From Pseudisothecium myosuroides (lineage: Eukaryota; Streptophyta; Bryopsida; Hypnales; Lembophyllaceae): DNA of 64,000 bases. Positions 22,850 to 33,955 of the stretch are shown here, piece after piece. Made by a program: the position numbers and the translations under genes. Positions within the stretch are counted from its first letter, which is position 1; the number at the start of each line of letters is the position of its first letter. The DNA lies in NCBI GenBank assembly GCA_951799445.1, contig OX637287.1, forward strand, positions 52,047,724-52,111,723. The letters run 5' to 3'. The notes under the pieces are model-generated. The model did no database searches. It had not been told where the DNA came from and was given only the letters and a program-made list of their open reading frames with translations.

Positions 22850-23348
22850 TGAGGCGTTCAACGGCGCTCTTGGTACTACTTGAAAGCTCTTGGTAAGGAG
22901 GGGTGCACGGACTTTGTTTCGTGGCGTTTGGACCTTTGGAATCAAAGTTATTGAATTTCAAAGTTTTATATGGATTGGAAAATTAAATTAAATTACTTTT
23001 TAATTTGGAAAAAATGTAACTTTTACATTATGTGTCCAAATGTCTTGAGACCGCAAGGCCCTTGCACTCCTTCGTGCATAGCACTTTTTATTTGCTTCAA
23101 GAATGCAACCTCTCCCATTGCAACAAAGCCCTTTGCACTCCTTTGTGTATAAAAAATTATTTTTGAAATTAAATGACGACTTTAAAAAATATTCATAACG
23201 TATTTGATTAAGGAGGTTTTTGTGTCGAGAAATAGCTTTACATTGCATTTGCTCTAATTCATATTTAGCCACAAGTAATCTATGTTCCTTTGCTTTTATT
23301 TTGATTGTGGCAACAACACAAGGGCACATTAGTACAGTAGTTACCTTA
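22850..23348 (+). repeat. Dispersed repeat family R1, copy 2
   Basis: This copy carries the same ordered blocks as 2,455-2,830 and 37,915-38,380: GCTCTTGGTACTACTTGAAA, GGAGGGGTGCACGGACTTTG, CGTGGCGTTTGGACC, AAAGTTATTGAATTTCAAAG and a terminal ACAAGGGCACATTAGTACAG. Its right end is interrupted by the GC-rich element that begins at 23,349. Confidence 0.6.
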
Positions 23349-24133
23349 GAGCATCCCCACTCGGCTTGCAAAATGCGGGTGGAATTTGGCTGGCGAAATG
23401 CCCTGGCCATCCACTTTTGCAAACTGGGTGGAATGGCCCACCCCACCAGTGCCTTGTTAACAAGCCAAGAACTGCCAATCAGATTTATGCAGCTCTTATA
23501 GATGTGCGTGAAGACCGATGCACCTGGGCCCATGCACTGTAGACTTTAGTGTCACTCCCAATCACTTTCAGGGAAGGTGTGATGTTAACGCTGTACAATA
23601 TGTCGTAAGCTCTTCAACTCGGTTTATTAGAGCCCGTTGCCATTGCCGGGCTGGACGGCCAGGTCTTGGCCAGCCAAAAGCTTGCCATAGCCCCTGGATG
23701 GTGAACCTGGACCTCCAGTCAGCCTTCCAGGCTCCAGTCCATGAAAAGAGGCTTCACAAAGCTGGAGGCCCCTAGAGGGTGAGCCGGACCCTCCCAATTG
23801 TGGGTAAAAACAAAGTCGCCCATCAGAATTGGGTTCAGTTTATGGATCCAGAAGCTTCTTGCTCACTTCTCTCAATCCACTTCTCTCAGGAATTGCCAAT
23901 CCATCAACTTCAAGTTACTGCTATAGGTTGGCTATAGGGGCTCATCATTTCCAAAAATATTTGAGAGCATCCAGTTCCTGGAGGTCCAGCTGGCAATGGA
24001 GGCCAACGGGAACCGTGCTCTTCTCCGACTTTGGGTCCTGGCCCCTTCCAGGAATCAGAGGTCCAGCCTCAATGGCAACGGGCTCTTAACAGGCCAAGCT
24101 CCGCCTACAAAATGACCCCCATTTGCTAGCCAA

Positions 24134-24443
24134 TGTTGTGACAGAGAGATAAAAGTAACAACTAACGTGTGGTGAAGGCACAGACTGTGGTGAAGGCACA
24201 AGCTCTAAGCATAACAATCAACACAAATATAAACAAGAGAATACCTCTACCCCACATCCCGAGAAGATGATAGTATATATATATTCAGACTAGGTGTCTA
24301 ATTATACAAGGTGACTAGTAGATCGTTCTATTTTTAATCATCCACTGTTTGTCATCCCGTAGTAGCACTGGGAGTACAGTCATCTGGATAGAAGTAGTTG
24401 GGTTAATTACTATTCTAACTCTGAGTTAACTACTACTTCAACA
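24134..24443 (-). repeat. Copia 3' LTR
   Basis: 310 bp, TGTTG...CAACA, matching the LTR at 27,235 apart from one C/T difference near 24,243. Confidence 0.92.
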
Positions 24444-24536
24444 CTCCTCCTCGATCAATAGTTACCTCATTAAAAACTGATCTGTGATGAAAACCTAAAT
24501 TAGGAAAAATCCTACAGACAGAAAAGAGTGTAACTT

Positions 24537-25371
24537 CTACTGAGGAACTATCTCATGCAACAAACGCATGCCGGCCTCTTGTACTAATCTCCTATGAGTA
24601 TAGGCTGGAAGAGCTTTGGTCAACATGTCCGCAATGTTGTGTGCTGATTCTATCTTCTTGACTTCTATTTGCCCGGATTGAATGAGATCTTGAGTGAACA
24701 CAAATATATGTGGAGGAATGTGTTTGGTGCGGTCAGTTTTGATAAAACCAGATGCCACTTGAGCTATACATGCAGCGTTGTCTTCAAAGATGATAATCGG
24801 CTTGAAGTCTCGAGTAATCTCGCACTGCTCCATGATGATCTTGTTTATGTTCCTCAACCATACTGCTTCCCGGGTTGCCTCATGGAAAGCAATAAGTTCA
24901 GAGTGATTTGAGGAAGTAGCAGTAACTGTTTGCTTCACTGACTTCCACGAAATTGGGGAGTTATTCTTCAAAAATATGTATCCAGTTTGTGATTTCCCAG
25001 TACTCTCATCGGATTTGAATCCTGCATCAGCATAACCTGTGATATCTGAGGTCTTCTTTTTGGTATAACAAAGTCCCAAGTCTTCTGTCCCCCGGAGGTA
25101 TCGGAACAAATGTTTAACACCATTCCAATGACGAGCTGCCGGTCTTTGGCTATGACGAGCTAAGACACTTGTAGCAAAAGAAATGTCAGGCCTAGTATAT
25201 GTAGACAAGTGGTTGAGAGCTCCTACTGCTGCGAGGTACCGGGTTTTGTCAGGAAACTCCTCCTCCTCCTCGCAAGGACAGTAGGGGTCATCCAGAGTTC
25301 GACTTCGTCCCATCATGGGAGCGGAAAGAGGACTAGCTTGGTGCATCTGAAATTTCTGAAGGGTCCTGATG
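24537..25371 (-). pseudogene. Copia pol remnant: reverse transcriptase tail plus RNase H
   Basis: The frame opens with KFQMHQASPLSAPMMGRS, the typical C-terminal end of copia reverse transcriptase. It continues with YLAAVGALNHLSTYTRPDIS and ADAGFKSDESTGKSQTGYIF, typical of the connection and RNase H domain. ATSSNHSELIAFHEATREAV, EDNAACIAQ, TKHIPPHIF and NIADMLTKALP follow, and the frame ends in a normal stop. It lacks its own start and is out of frame with the upstream gag-integrase frame across the deletion junction near 25,370. Confidence 0.9.
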
Positions 25372-27145
25372 CAGGAGTGATGGGGCCACAGATGTCACCT
25401 TGAAGTCGTTGGAGCGGAGGTGGAAGCTCGCTTGGCAACTTCCAACGTGAAGGCTTTAAAATCAGCTTTCCTTGGACACAGGCATCACACGCTCCAACCT
25501 TGTTTGCATCGCTGGTACAAACCTCATGTCCCGTAAGCAGGGGTAACATCCTCTTGAACATCGTAGCTCCTGGGTGACCTATGCGTCCATGCCACAAACT
25601 GGTCTTATTTGGAGCGATCACTGAGTATGAAGAGCTTCCACTAGGTGGAACAGTTTTACGTTCGCTAGGCAGACGGGAGATTACAAGCTCATACAGGCCA
25701 CTTGCTCCGCATTGTGCGGTGGCAAGGCAAATTTGCTCTTGCCAAAGGTCAAGTGTCTCCTTACCGTCCTTGATCGAGGTCAGGACATGAATACCATTTG
25801 CCCGGAGGTCTCGAAAGCTGATCAGGCTTCGATTAGCCTCCGGCGCATACATGGCATGGTCACAAATGAGGGTGGCGCCTCCAGGCAGTGTGACACGTGC
25901 CTGGCCCTCACGGAACTTTAAAGTCCGTCTTCCAGCTACTGTGCTCAGTTCACAGGTCTGCCAGGCTTCGGAACCATGTCTCGAAAATTCAAAGTACTTT
26001 GGATCCCTAAGGATCGTGTGAGTGGATCCACTATCAATCAGGACTATGTCCTCATTTGCCTCTGACTTGCTAGATGTGTTATAAACTGACGTGATCGTCA
26101 TGTAGTTTTCGGGGTCAGTTCCATCTAGAGATGGAGCATCTAGGGAGTGAGACTCTCTTTGACCCTTCCTAAGCTGTTGTAGCTCCTTGTACATTTCAAC
26201 AATATACTCACCGGCCCTACAACTTTGTGACACATGGCCTGATCGACCACACTTTTGACATTTACCGGTTCGACAATCCTTAGATGCATGACCAAAACGA
26301 CCACACTTGCTACATTCGGTGGACCAACAATTTCGTTGCAAGTGACCAGAGCGTCCACACTTGTGGCAATTGCGAGATTCTAACCTAGATTGGAAGCTAG
26401 AAGAGTTGTGATCAGATGACTTATCATTTGATTTTGGGGGGTATGGTCGGTTGGGCTGCTGTCGCTTCAACTTCTGGTTGCCCCGTGGTCTCCTGGTCGG
26501 TAGCTCCGTGGTGTTCACCTCCCTGGCCGGTTTGCGTTCTTCATTCTTCAAGAGCACATGTTGTTCCTTTTCGGCTAGTAGCAAGTAGGACATTAGTTCC
26601 GAGTGTGTTGTAAACCTCATGTTGCGATATTGCTGAGCTAACAAGGCAGAAGCAGAGGGAAAAGTTTGGAGAGTCTTATCAATTAGCTCCCGTTCGGTGA
26701 TAGTCTCCCCACACATGCGCAGTTGAGCAACTATTCGGTGCAGCTCGGCATTGAAGGAAACCAAGCTGGTGAAATCCAAGACTCGAAGCGCCACCCAATC
26801 GTTGCGTGCTTGCGGGAGAAAAATAGTTTTCTCATGTTGGAACCTGGCTGTGAGCTGCTTCCATAGTTCTGCCGGATCATCAACCTGGATGTATTGCTCC
26901 TGGAGTGCAGTGTCCAAGTGTCTTTGGAGAAGAACCAACGCCCAACTTTTTGTTGCAGTTGATACGCCCTCCGGTATTGGAGAAATCAGGGTGCCTTCCT
27001 ACCCCTCCGCAGTCATGTGTGTCTTGGCATCGATGTTCCACCTCATATAGTTGTTGCCGTCAGCCTCCAATGGTCCAAATAGCAACGGTTGCAAGCGTGG
27101 AGCCTTCTTCTTCTCTGGCGGACTCTTCGAGGTTGATGCAGCCAT
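25313..27145 (-). pseudogene. Copia gag-protease-integrase fragment with premature stop
   Basis: The likely start is ATG at 27,145 (MAASTSKSPPEKKK). An in-frame TAG at codon 49 (26,999-27,001) interrupts gag, and the frame is open again beyond it. Visible domains are a UBN2-type gag core and three CCHC zinc knuckles (CHKCGRSGHLQRNC, CSKCGRFGHASKDC, CQKCGRSGHVSQSC). Next come an aspartic protease motif (VLIDSGSTHTIL), a GAG-pre-integrase domain (LWHGRIGHPGATMFKRM...CDACVQGK) and the very start of integrase (GDICGPITPASGP). At the deletion junction the frame shifts and ends after a few unrelated residues. Both lesions make it non-functional. Confidence 0.88.
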
Positions 27146-27234
27146 GGTCTTACAAGTCTAATTGCAAAAACAAAAGAAAGGGCAAAAGGCAATTGAACTC
27201 AGAGGAAAAGAGACTAGCTATCGTGCTGATAACG

Positions 27235-27544
27235 TGTTGTGACAGAGAGATAAAAGTAACAACTAACGTGTGGTGAAGGCACAGACTGTGGTGAAGGCAC
27301 AAGCTCTAAGCATAACAATCAACACAAATATAAACAAGAGAATACCTTTACCCCACATCCCGAGAAGATGATAGTATATATATATTCAGACTAGGTGTCT
27401 AATTATACAAGGTGACTAGTAGATCGTTCTATTTTTAATCATCCACTGTTTGTCATCCCGTAGTAGCACTGGGAGTACAGTCATCTGGATAGAAGTAGTT
27501 GGGTTAATTACTATTCTAACTCTGAGTTAACTACTACTTCAACA
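27235..27544 (-). repeat. Copia 5' LTR
   Basis: 310 bp, TGTTG...CAACA. It is the promoter-side LTR for the minus-strand element and is directly followed, reading on the minus strand, by the primer-binding-site-like sequence. Confidence 0.92.
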
Positions 27545-27665
27545 GCCAGAATCAGTTTGTAGGCCGATTGGTGCTACCAGTCATCCAAAATGCAAGCCCG
27601 GTGGGGCAGTTTTGCTAGGCCTCAATGAAAAAGTCATCCGAAATGCAAGGCGGGTGGGGATGCTC

Positions 27666-28242
27666 TACTACGGGCCATCCGAAGGGAATCAGGGCAGTGG
27701 CGTCCTGAAGTCGGTACAGGGCAGTTGCAGTAATGAATGAAAGTAAGCTAAAGGATGAATGGGCGAGAATAATAATTCCTGCAATGGCCAAAGTTAGGGT
27801 TTGCTTTCTCTCCCTTGAACTGTCCTTGCTTCATTGCTCTCTTCATGGCCATCTTCTTCCTTGGAGGAGCAGGCTCTGGTGTGCTCTTCCTGTCACGCCA
27901 CAAGGCGGAGAAGAGGCCGGAGACCGGGATTCCATGTCCGAGGTGCAGCTATCATGGCGCCGTGGAGGGCGCTTGCTGGATTAGCTCTCTAGTCTGCTGC
28001 AGCGAAAGCAGAGGCGTTTGGGGTGGAGGTTCGTGTTTGGGCCGTCCCGTACCTGGCTTCTTCCTGGTTGTAAGTCACGTGGCACTGGATGATGCGTCGC
28101 TCATGGAATCGCATCACACGGGCAATGTGACTCTATAGATTGTCAGGACGTTGTCGGACTAGCTTACGCTGCGTTCTTCGAACCGAACAAGTTCCTCCCT
28201 CCCTCCCTCCCTCCCTCCCGTTTGGAAGATTTGTCTCTTGAA
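27666..28242 (+). promoter_or_regulatory. Promoter and 5' leader of cofactor E gene
   Basis: This is the region between the GC-rich transposon end and the cofactor E start codon. It holds a (CCCT)n tract at about 28,194-28,219, only ~25-50 nt upstream of the ATG and so probably in the leader. It also holds a possible small open frame (27,845-28,138). No TATA box was assigned. Confidence 0.5.
27845..28138 (+). CDS. Possible small open frame upstream of cofactor E
   Basis: A 97-codon frame beginning MAIFFLGGAGSGVLFLSRHK, a plausible membrane segment or signal anchor, then RPETGIPCPRCSYHG with a Cys-x2-Cys motif. The second half looks random. It lies about 100 bp upstream of the cofactor E start and may be leader or promoter sequence or a gene fragment. 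I do not recognise a family. Confidence 0.2.
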   Translation: MAIFFLGGAGSGVLFLSRHKAEKRPETGIPCPRCSYHGAVEGACWISSLVCCSESRGVWGGGSCLGRPVPGFFLVVSHVALDDASLMESHHTGNVTL

Positions 28243-31200
28243 ATGCCTCGGACAGCTATGAAGGAGGATGCGGATTTCCGCGTGGGTCAGCGAGTGTGTA
28301 TGATCAATGCGGGGAAGGGACCTCAGACGGGTACAGTTCAATACGTGGGACCCGTGCACGGCCACGAAGGCGCCTGGGTAGGAGTGGAATGGGATAATGC
28401 GGAACATGGACGGCATGATGGATCTGTGAATGGTGTGCGCTACTTTGAGACGAAAGATGGAGTTTCGGGGTCTCTTGTGAGACCAAGGAACTTGAGCGCA
28501 GGGGTTTCCTTGCTCGAGGCTCTCTCTTTCCGATATAAGACCGCCACAGCTCCTGAATCGGATCAAGGTGCGACCTTTTTCTGCATCTAATTCTATTTTT
28601 CGCATGCTGCTTGCACAGTGCCTAGGATCTGTTTCCTTGTGAATCGACAATTTCGAAGGCTTGCTGCATTCGCTCTCAAGGAGACTCTTCATGTTGAGAA
28701 GAGATTGAAGAGATTGAGGGTGAATCACTACTAAACCAGAAGAATGTACAAGTAATCCTGTTCATTGTTTTCAGTGGAAGTATGGTTATCGGTCCGCTTT
28801 CTAATCCAGCTTAGCTGCATCTTCTGGATCTGTGTTCAATATCTTTGTTTGCTGGACGGAGAGGATTTTAAAGTGTTCACTAAGAGAAGGTAGAAGAACC
28901 ACCACGTGCATTTTCGGGATTTAATTGAAGTGAATTGCCTCGGATACGTGCAGATGACATGTATGTGATGTCCGTACGCCAGCAGCGGGTCTCTGTAGAG
29001 CTTGTCGGAAAGGCGGAGGTTGAGGAGCGGCAGAGACACCTTGAAAACCTCCAAGTTGCGACGCTCATCTATGCAGGGGTGTGCTCTACTGGACCTCACG
29101 GACAACTCAGGGCCGCCTGTCCTAGTACGCTTACTACCACTTCCCATTTTGAGCCTTATCACTTCCATGTTTTCTGTTTCTTGGCTTGTCGGGGTTTATC
29201 CCCAGAGGGCGAGAGAGAGTTTGGGAGGGAGAGGGGGAGGGGCTCATTGTGTGGTTTTCTGCCGTGCTTTATTGGTTTCTGAGGAAGGTATCTATGAGTG
29301 TGCAGACATTCATGAACTTGATCTTACTGGCAACCTTCTGCCTGATTGGCATGTGAGTATCGAATTCTGAACCTTGTATTGTGTTAGACACCTACATGTG
29401 ACTCTGCTTTTTCCTTTAGAATAGGCCAAGATGGAAAATATTCGGAATCTATCTAAGAAAACATGTCAAAAGTGCCCACAAATTTAAGGACTATGAAGCT
29501 CTTTGCAGGAGGTTGCTCGTATCTGTGAAGAATTACCAGCTCTACAATTGCTAGACCTCAGCAGCAGTCGTATAGCTCATCATCCCGTAGACCTTTTACC
29601 CGCAATCTCAAATTTGACAACACTCATCCTCAACAATTGCTCCTTGAAATGGAGGCAGGTATGTTGATGTTCTGCTAAAGGAGTTTTCTGGAGTATGAAT
29701 TTTATTTTTAGAGTTTCTAGAATGTTAGGAAACTTGCTGAGCAAGCAAGCATTGCTTTGCTCTCAGGTAATTATACTCTATTTGAGTTCTCCGAATACCT
29801 GGAAAATACCATCATTGATTGTATCGATTGAAGGGCATATTTCTCTGCGCAGGTGGATGTATTGAAAGCATCCCTTTCCTGCATCCAGGAGCTTTCCCTT
29901 TGTCGCAATGATATGCAAACGATTGAGGTAGTTTGCCTATGATCTCTATCGGAAATGTGCTATTTGTTTTATGTCCACTTGTGGTGGATTTTTTACAGCA
30001 TTGATGACCTGAAGTTTGGTTGGGTAGGTTGACTCAGTATCTTCTAAGCGGGACGGGCTTTTTGTTCACGGCTTTGAGTCCCTTCGATTACTGAATCTTG
30101 ATGAGAACCAGTTTGATAGCTGGGATGAGCTCTTAAAGCTTTCTCGATTGAAAAGGTGCGTACTATCATCTTGCTTGTGCTGATGTGATTTAACACGAAA
30201 TTAGTGTTTATTTGGGTGTTGACATGTTCTTATGGAGTTCATATCTTTGACTTGTTAATATGCAGCTTGGAGCAGTTAAATGTGAATGGGAACAAGCTCC
30301 GACAGATCTTTTATCCTGATCCATTAAGTAAAAGTGATGATGCTCTTGGAATGAACGAAGAAGATCGGTCTCTTCTGCCTTTTCCACATTTGCGCTGCCT
30401 TCTTCTAGGTTCGTGTTTATGGCTTCACTTTGTGTTTACCATTTCCGTTTCGGTTATTTATTTATTTACAAACACTTGTGTGTATGCCTTATTCATGTCG
30501 TTCTATTGCACTTTATCATTGCGTGCTACTATATGCTTCTATAAGTCAAAGTACAGAGTCTTTAAGCTTCAATATCTTAAAAAGAAATGGTGAAGATGTG
30601 AGATATTGTTTGAATAGTCCTTTTAGGAAGTATGGAAACCCTCAAAAGAAATTCCTTACAAAGGTGTTTTTTGGGGGCGCAGGTCGAAATCAAATATCAG
30701 ACTGGCCCTCAATAGACGCTCTCGATCGGTTTCCATCCCTCCAGGTCTCTGCCTTTCATCCGGACTTTTCCCTATTCTCAAATACACATTTGTTCTGTTG
30801 ACGCAGGGAGCAAAGCTTTGACCCGTTTCCTATTTCCTTTGTCGTTTGGATGTTCTCAGTTGCTTTCTAATCTCAAACGGAAATGTTTACCAGAATTACT
30901 TTTTCCTATATCGTGTAAATGGGACACTCATTATCCGGCTTGTGAGAGTATGGATATCTATTTATTACTGTGGCAATATTTTTTGTTTTCAATATCCAAA
31001 AATTAAGTTACGCTTTGGCTTTAGCTTTGGCTTTGGCTTTGTATCCAAAGAAAAATTAACGTGGATGATGGTTTTAGTCTCTACTTTCTTCTAAGTATTG
31101 GGGAGATATTTGAGCACAGTGATGTTTTCTTCGCTCGTACCACTGAAGATCTGATTGTATTCCTGCCTTGAAGAGATGGTTTAATAGTTTCGTGTTTCCT

Positions 31201-33955
31201 TCCTGGTGCAGGAGGTACGTCTATCAGATAATTTTATTACTGACACAGGAATTGCAGCGCGGTTCATGATTGTGGCTCGTATTGGAAAGCTAACCAGCTT
31301 GAATGGCAGCCAGGTATTCGTTTGATTCACCAATTTGATCTCCAATTTTTAATGTTTGGATGTATATATATGATTTTCTACTGGGAATATTTCTCAATAA
31401 TTCACTTTTAAGTTTCACGTGTTCTGTGACGATGTTAGAATAAGGACACATGGGACTTACTTTGGGGGCGTATAGCAGAGAACGTCTTTTCATGTTTTTG
31501 GCTTTCTTGGAGAGGGTTACAGATGGCTCTTCTTATAGACGTTGGGTTGGCTATTTTGTAGGTGAGACCAAGAGAGAGACGAGATTCTGAAATAAGGTAC
31601 AGACTTGTGAGGCATTAGGATGTTCATTCATTGTTTTCAAGTGTATTTTTATATGTTGAGATGGTGGAGACCTGAAGGGTTTCTAGGTCTGTTTGTAAAC
31701 TATGAAAGAGAGCATGGATCATGGAGGAAAAGTACCAAGAATGTAGCATTCTCCTCGGTAACGCCTAGAAGATGTTCAAATCCTGTCATTTTGCGTGTTC
31801 CTTTTGTCTGCACTCTGGCTTATCCCACGTTTAGCGATTGTCCTTGAACATACGATGAGGTCGATGCTTCAAAGTAAACTTATCGTACTTTGATATTAAC
31901 TTTTTCCTCTCTTGAATGAATGTCTGCATTTTGAAACAGATATGTGCGACAACTGCTTACGAATATGCAAATGACTAGTGTTAGTGACATTTACAAGTGC
32001 TATCCCCGGTAATATATATGACTTGAGTCATTCCCAACAGACGCTTCATTCATGCCGGTCTTTCAGACCGGAGTTACCCTTCTTCTTCTTCTTCTTCTTC
32101 TATGGTTGACTGATCGATCATTCATTGGCACTATTGTTTCTGCAAAGTTCTGGAACGGGTTATTGGAAAATTCTGGAGTTTCCAACATCCAAAATACAAA
32201 GTAACTAACGAATTAACCTGGTAATGTACAGCTTTGAACATCTACGAGTATTGCATGATATCCCATTGGACCTACAGAGAGGAGGGTCTCTTGGGGCTAC
32301 ACAGAAGATGTCCAGTTCCTTGCTTTGTAAGTGCTTCCCCTGAATTCTTGAATCATTAATGATGTTTTGAGTGGACAGTACCATGGATTCGGCGGAAATA
32401 TGGTATGCTATATTTGATCGTTTCTTTGGCAGTAATGACCGAAGCGTAATTATTTGGTAACTGTTCACGGAAATGCTCGGTAATCATCTACAAGTTCTAT
32501 TTTTCGCCAAGATCACATTTCAGTATCTGTGTTACTTTACTTGATATAATTGTGAAATAGAACCTGAAGGGTATGGAGGTATTACCACCTAGTTGTTTGA
32601 CGAAGTCATTTAAGTTTATTTTGTTGTCGATGTGTACAGTTCCAAATTCCTCTTTTTGGAAAAGTGAACAATTTTTTTTGTGGCCTCATACTTGCATATG
32701 CTTGAAATGTTGAAAGAGAACCATTCTTTGTAAGACTTTTATGATATTTGGAAAGAGCACATAATTGTTCCGTCTTGTAACGTGACGTGGGGTATGTGGA
32801 CAACCAGCTGTGAACCTCGTGTGTGTAGCTGCTTCAGTTGGGGAAAAAGCTCCTATTGTGAAGAAGCTCCCAAGCTCAACCACGGTAGGAATCACTCTGT
32901 TGAACTTCTTTTTTCTGGGATTTTTCTGTAAGCAAGATTTCAAACTTCAGTAGTATACACTGCAGTTCGTGCAGAGCCGCTACGAATTAACTGATCTTTT
33001 GGCCAAATTGATTTCGTCACACCGATTTGGAATTATTGAAAAGAATCGTCAATCCTGAAGAGAATATACTAGTTTCACCTAGCTAATATCGAGAGTGGGG
33101 CATGCAAACAATAAAGAAGTCGTATATGATGAGGTCCCACGCCTAATTTTAGCGATATTTGTGAACTTATCAAGCTTTTCCGTTTTGTCGGCTTTGCTAA
33201 ATTTGAATCCATTAGTGACGAGTTACTAAGGCAGTGTTAACTTACTGGGCTTTGGTGCTCGTTGCATATGAGGGCTCCATCTACAGTCACACTCCTTATC
33301 TGGTTGCTTTCTTTGTATAATACGAGATTTTTTTGTCACTTGAGTTTTTCTGCCGCATGTGCTTCTGTTGAATCCTGTTGCATTCTTGCCATCGAACAAT
33401 ACTGATTTGGAAGAAATATAGTCCGTGAGAATTGGCGGTATTACGTAGTTGTGTTCCTGCGCAAGTTGGTGCCTTGATTGTAAGTTCTGGTCTAGTCATT
33501 TGATATCTTTGATTGAATTAAGCAACAAAGGTACATTGTGTGTGCTGACATCGAGGTGCTATGAGATTCAGGTTGGTAGGTTGAAGATTGTGTGTGAATC
33601 TCTTTTCAAGCTCAAGAGCATATGCCAGCGCCTATATTACAGAGACTTGGTAACATTTCTCATCTATTTTCCAGTCAAATTATGTAGGTGAGAAATTTTT
33701 CAGCAGGAGTTTTATTTTGTGGATAGAAATGGGTAATTTATGGCAAATGAATGCTATTTAATTCAAGATCTCCAGCTTCATGAGTAAATGAAGCGAATGT
33801 CAAGATATCCGCCATGTCATGTAGTAATTGGGAACTTGCTTGTGGTGCAGGAGTCACCTTTGCCTATGTCATTGGATAATGACATGGAGACGCTGGCAGA
33901 TATTGGTATTACGCCTAGTACTTCTATACTGGTGGATGAAGTGGAGGGTCCATAA
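28243..33955 (+). CDS. TFCE: Tubulin-folding cofactor E
   Basis: Cytosolic chaperone-like cofactor that handles alpha-tubulin during alpha/beta-tubulin dimer assembly (human TBCE, Arabidopsis PFIFFERLING). Fifteen exons by frame and GT-AG sites: 28243-28567, 28954-29124, 29306-29352, 29509-29658, 29853-29927, 30028-30155, 30266-30408, 30683-30744, 31212-31313, 31562-31596, 31940-32008, 32232-32326, 32808-32884, 33572-33649, 33851-33955. They sum to 553 aa, close to the usual ~530. An N-terminal CAP-Gly domain (aa ~13-85) has GHEGAWVGVEWD and GRHDG in place of GKNDG. Leucine-rich repeats span ~165-400 (IHELDLTGNLLPDW, LRLLNLDENQFDSW, LEQLNVNGNKL). A ubiquitin-like C-terminus is ~470-551 (KKLPSSTT, FKLKSICQRLYY, TSILVDE). 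No lesion seen. The exon 2/3 junction (giving ACPNIHEL) is the least certain. Confidence 0.93.
32085..32101. repeat. (TTC)n microsatellite in a cofactor E intron
   Basis: About five to six TTC triplets inside the intron 32,009-32,231. A second simple run of GGCTTT-like hexamers lies at about 31,013-31,042 in the intron 30,745-31,211. Confidence 0.7.

Larger units (their letters stand above)
24134..27544 (-). mobile_element. Ty1/copia LTR retrotransposon, internally deleted
   Basis: Two 310-bp LTRs (24,134-24,443 and 27,235-27,544) start TGTTG and end CAACA. I found one difference between them, so insertion is recent. The coding strand is minus. A primer-binding-site-like GTTATCAGCACG sits directly inside the LTR at 27,234. 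A purine tract, GATCGAGGAGGAG, ends directly at the other LTR (24,444). Flanks read GCCAA and GCCAG, a near 5-bp target duplication. The internal part is only 2.8 kb. Gag, protease and the start of integrase are present. Most of integrase and most of reverse transcriptase are missing, and only the reverse transcriptase tail and RNase H remain. The element cannot be autonomous. Confidence 0.92.
23349..27665. mobile_element. GC-rich TIR element carrying a nested copia insertion
   Basis: The ends are imperfect inverted repeats: GAGCATCCCCACTCGGCTTG on the left and GAGCATCCCCACCCGCCTTG read inward from the right. TA flanks both sides (23,347-23,348 and 27,666-27,667), a possible 2-bp target duplication. 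Without the copia insertion (24,134-27,544) the element is about 0.9 kb, GC-rich and without a transposase frame, so it is a non-autonomous DNA transposon. Similar GAGCATC-type termini are common in plant MITEs, but I cannot assign a superfamily. The right end lies about 0.6 kb upstream of the cofactor E start codon. Confidence 0.65.

Noticed and set aside
29002..29370. Continuous frame through cofactor E exons 2-3
   Set aside because: It is the exon 3 frame read through an intron. The exon 2 sequence is in another frame, and splicing 29,124 to 29,306 gives the conserved CPNIHELDLTGN.
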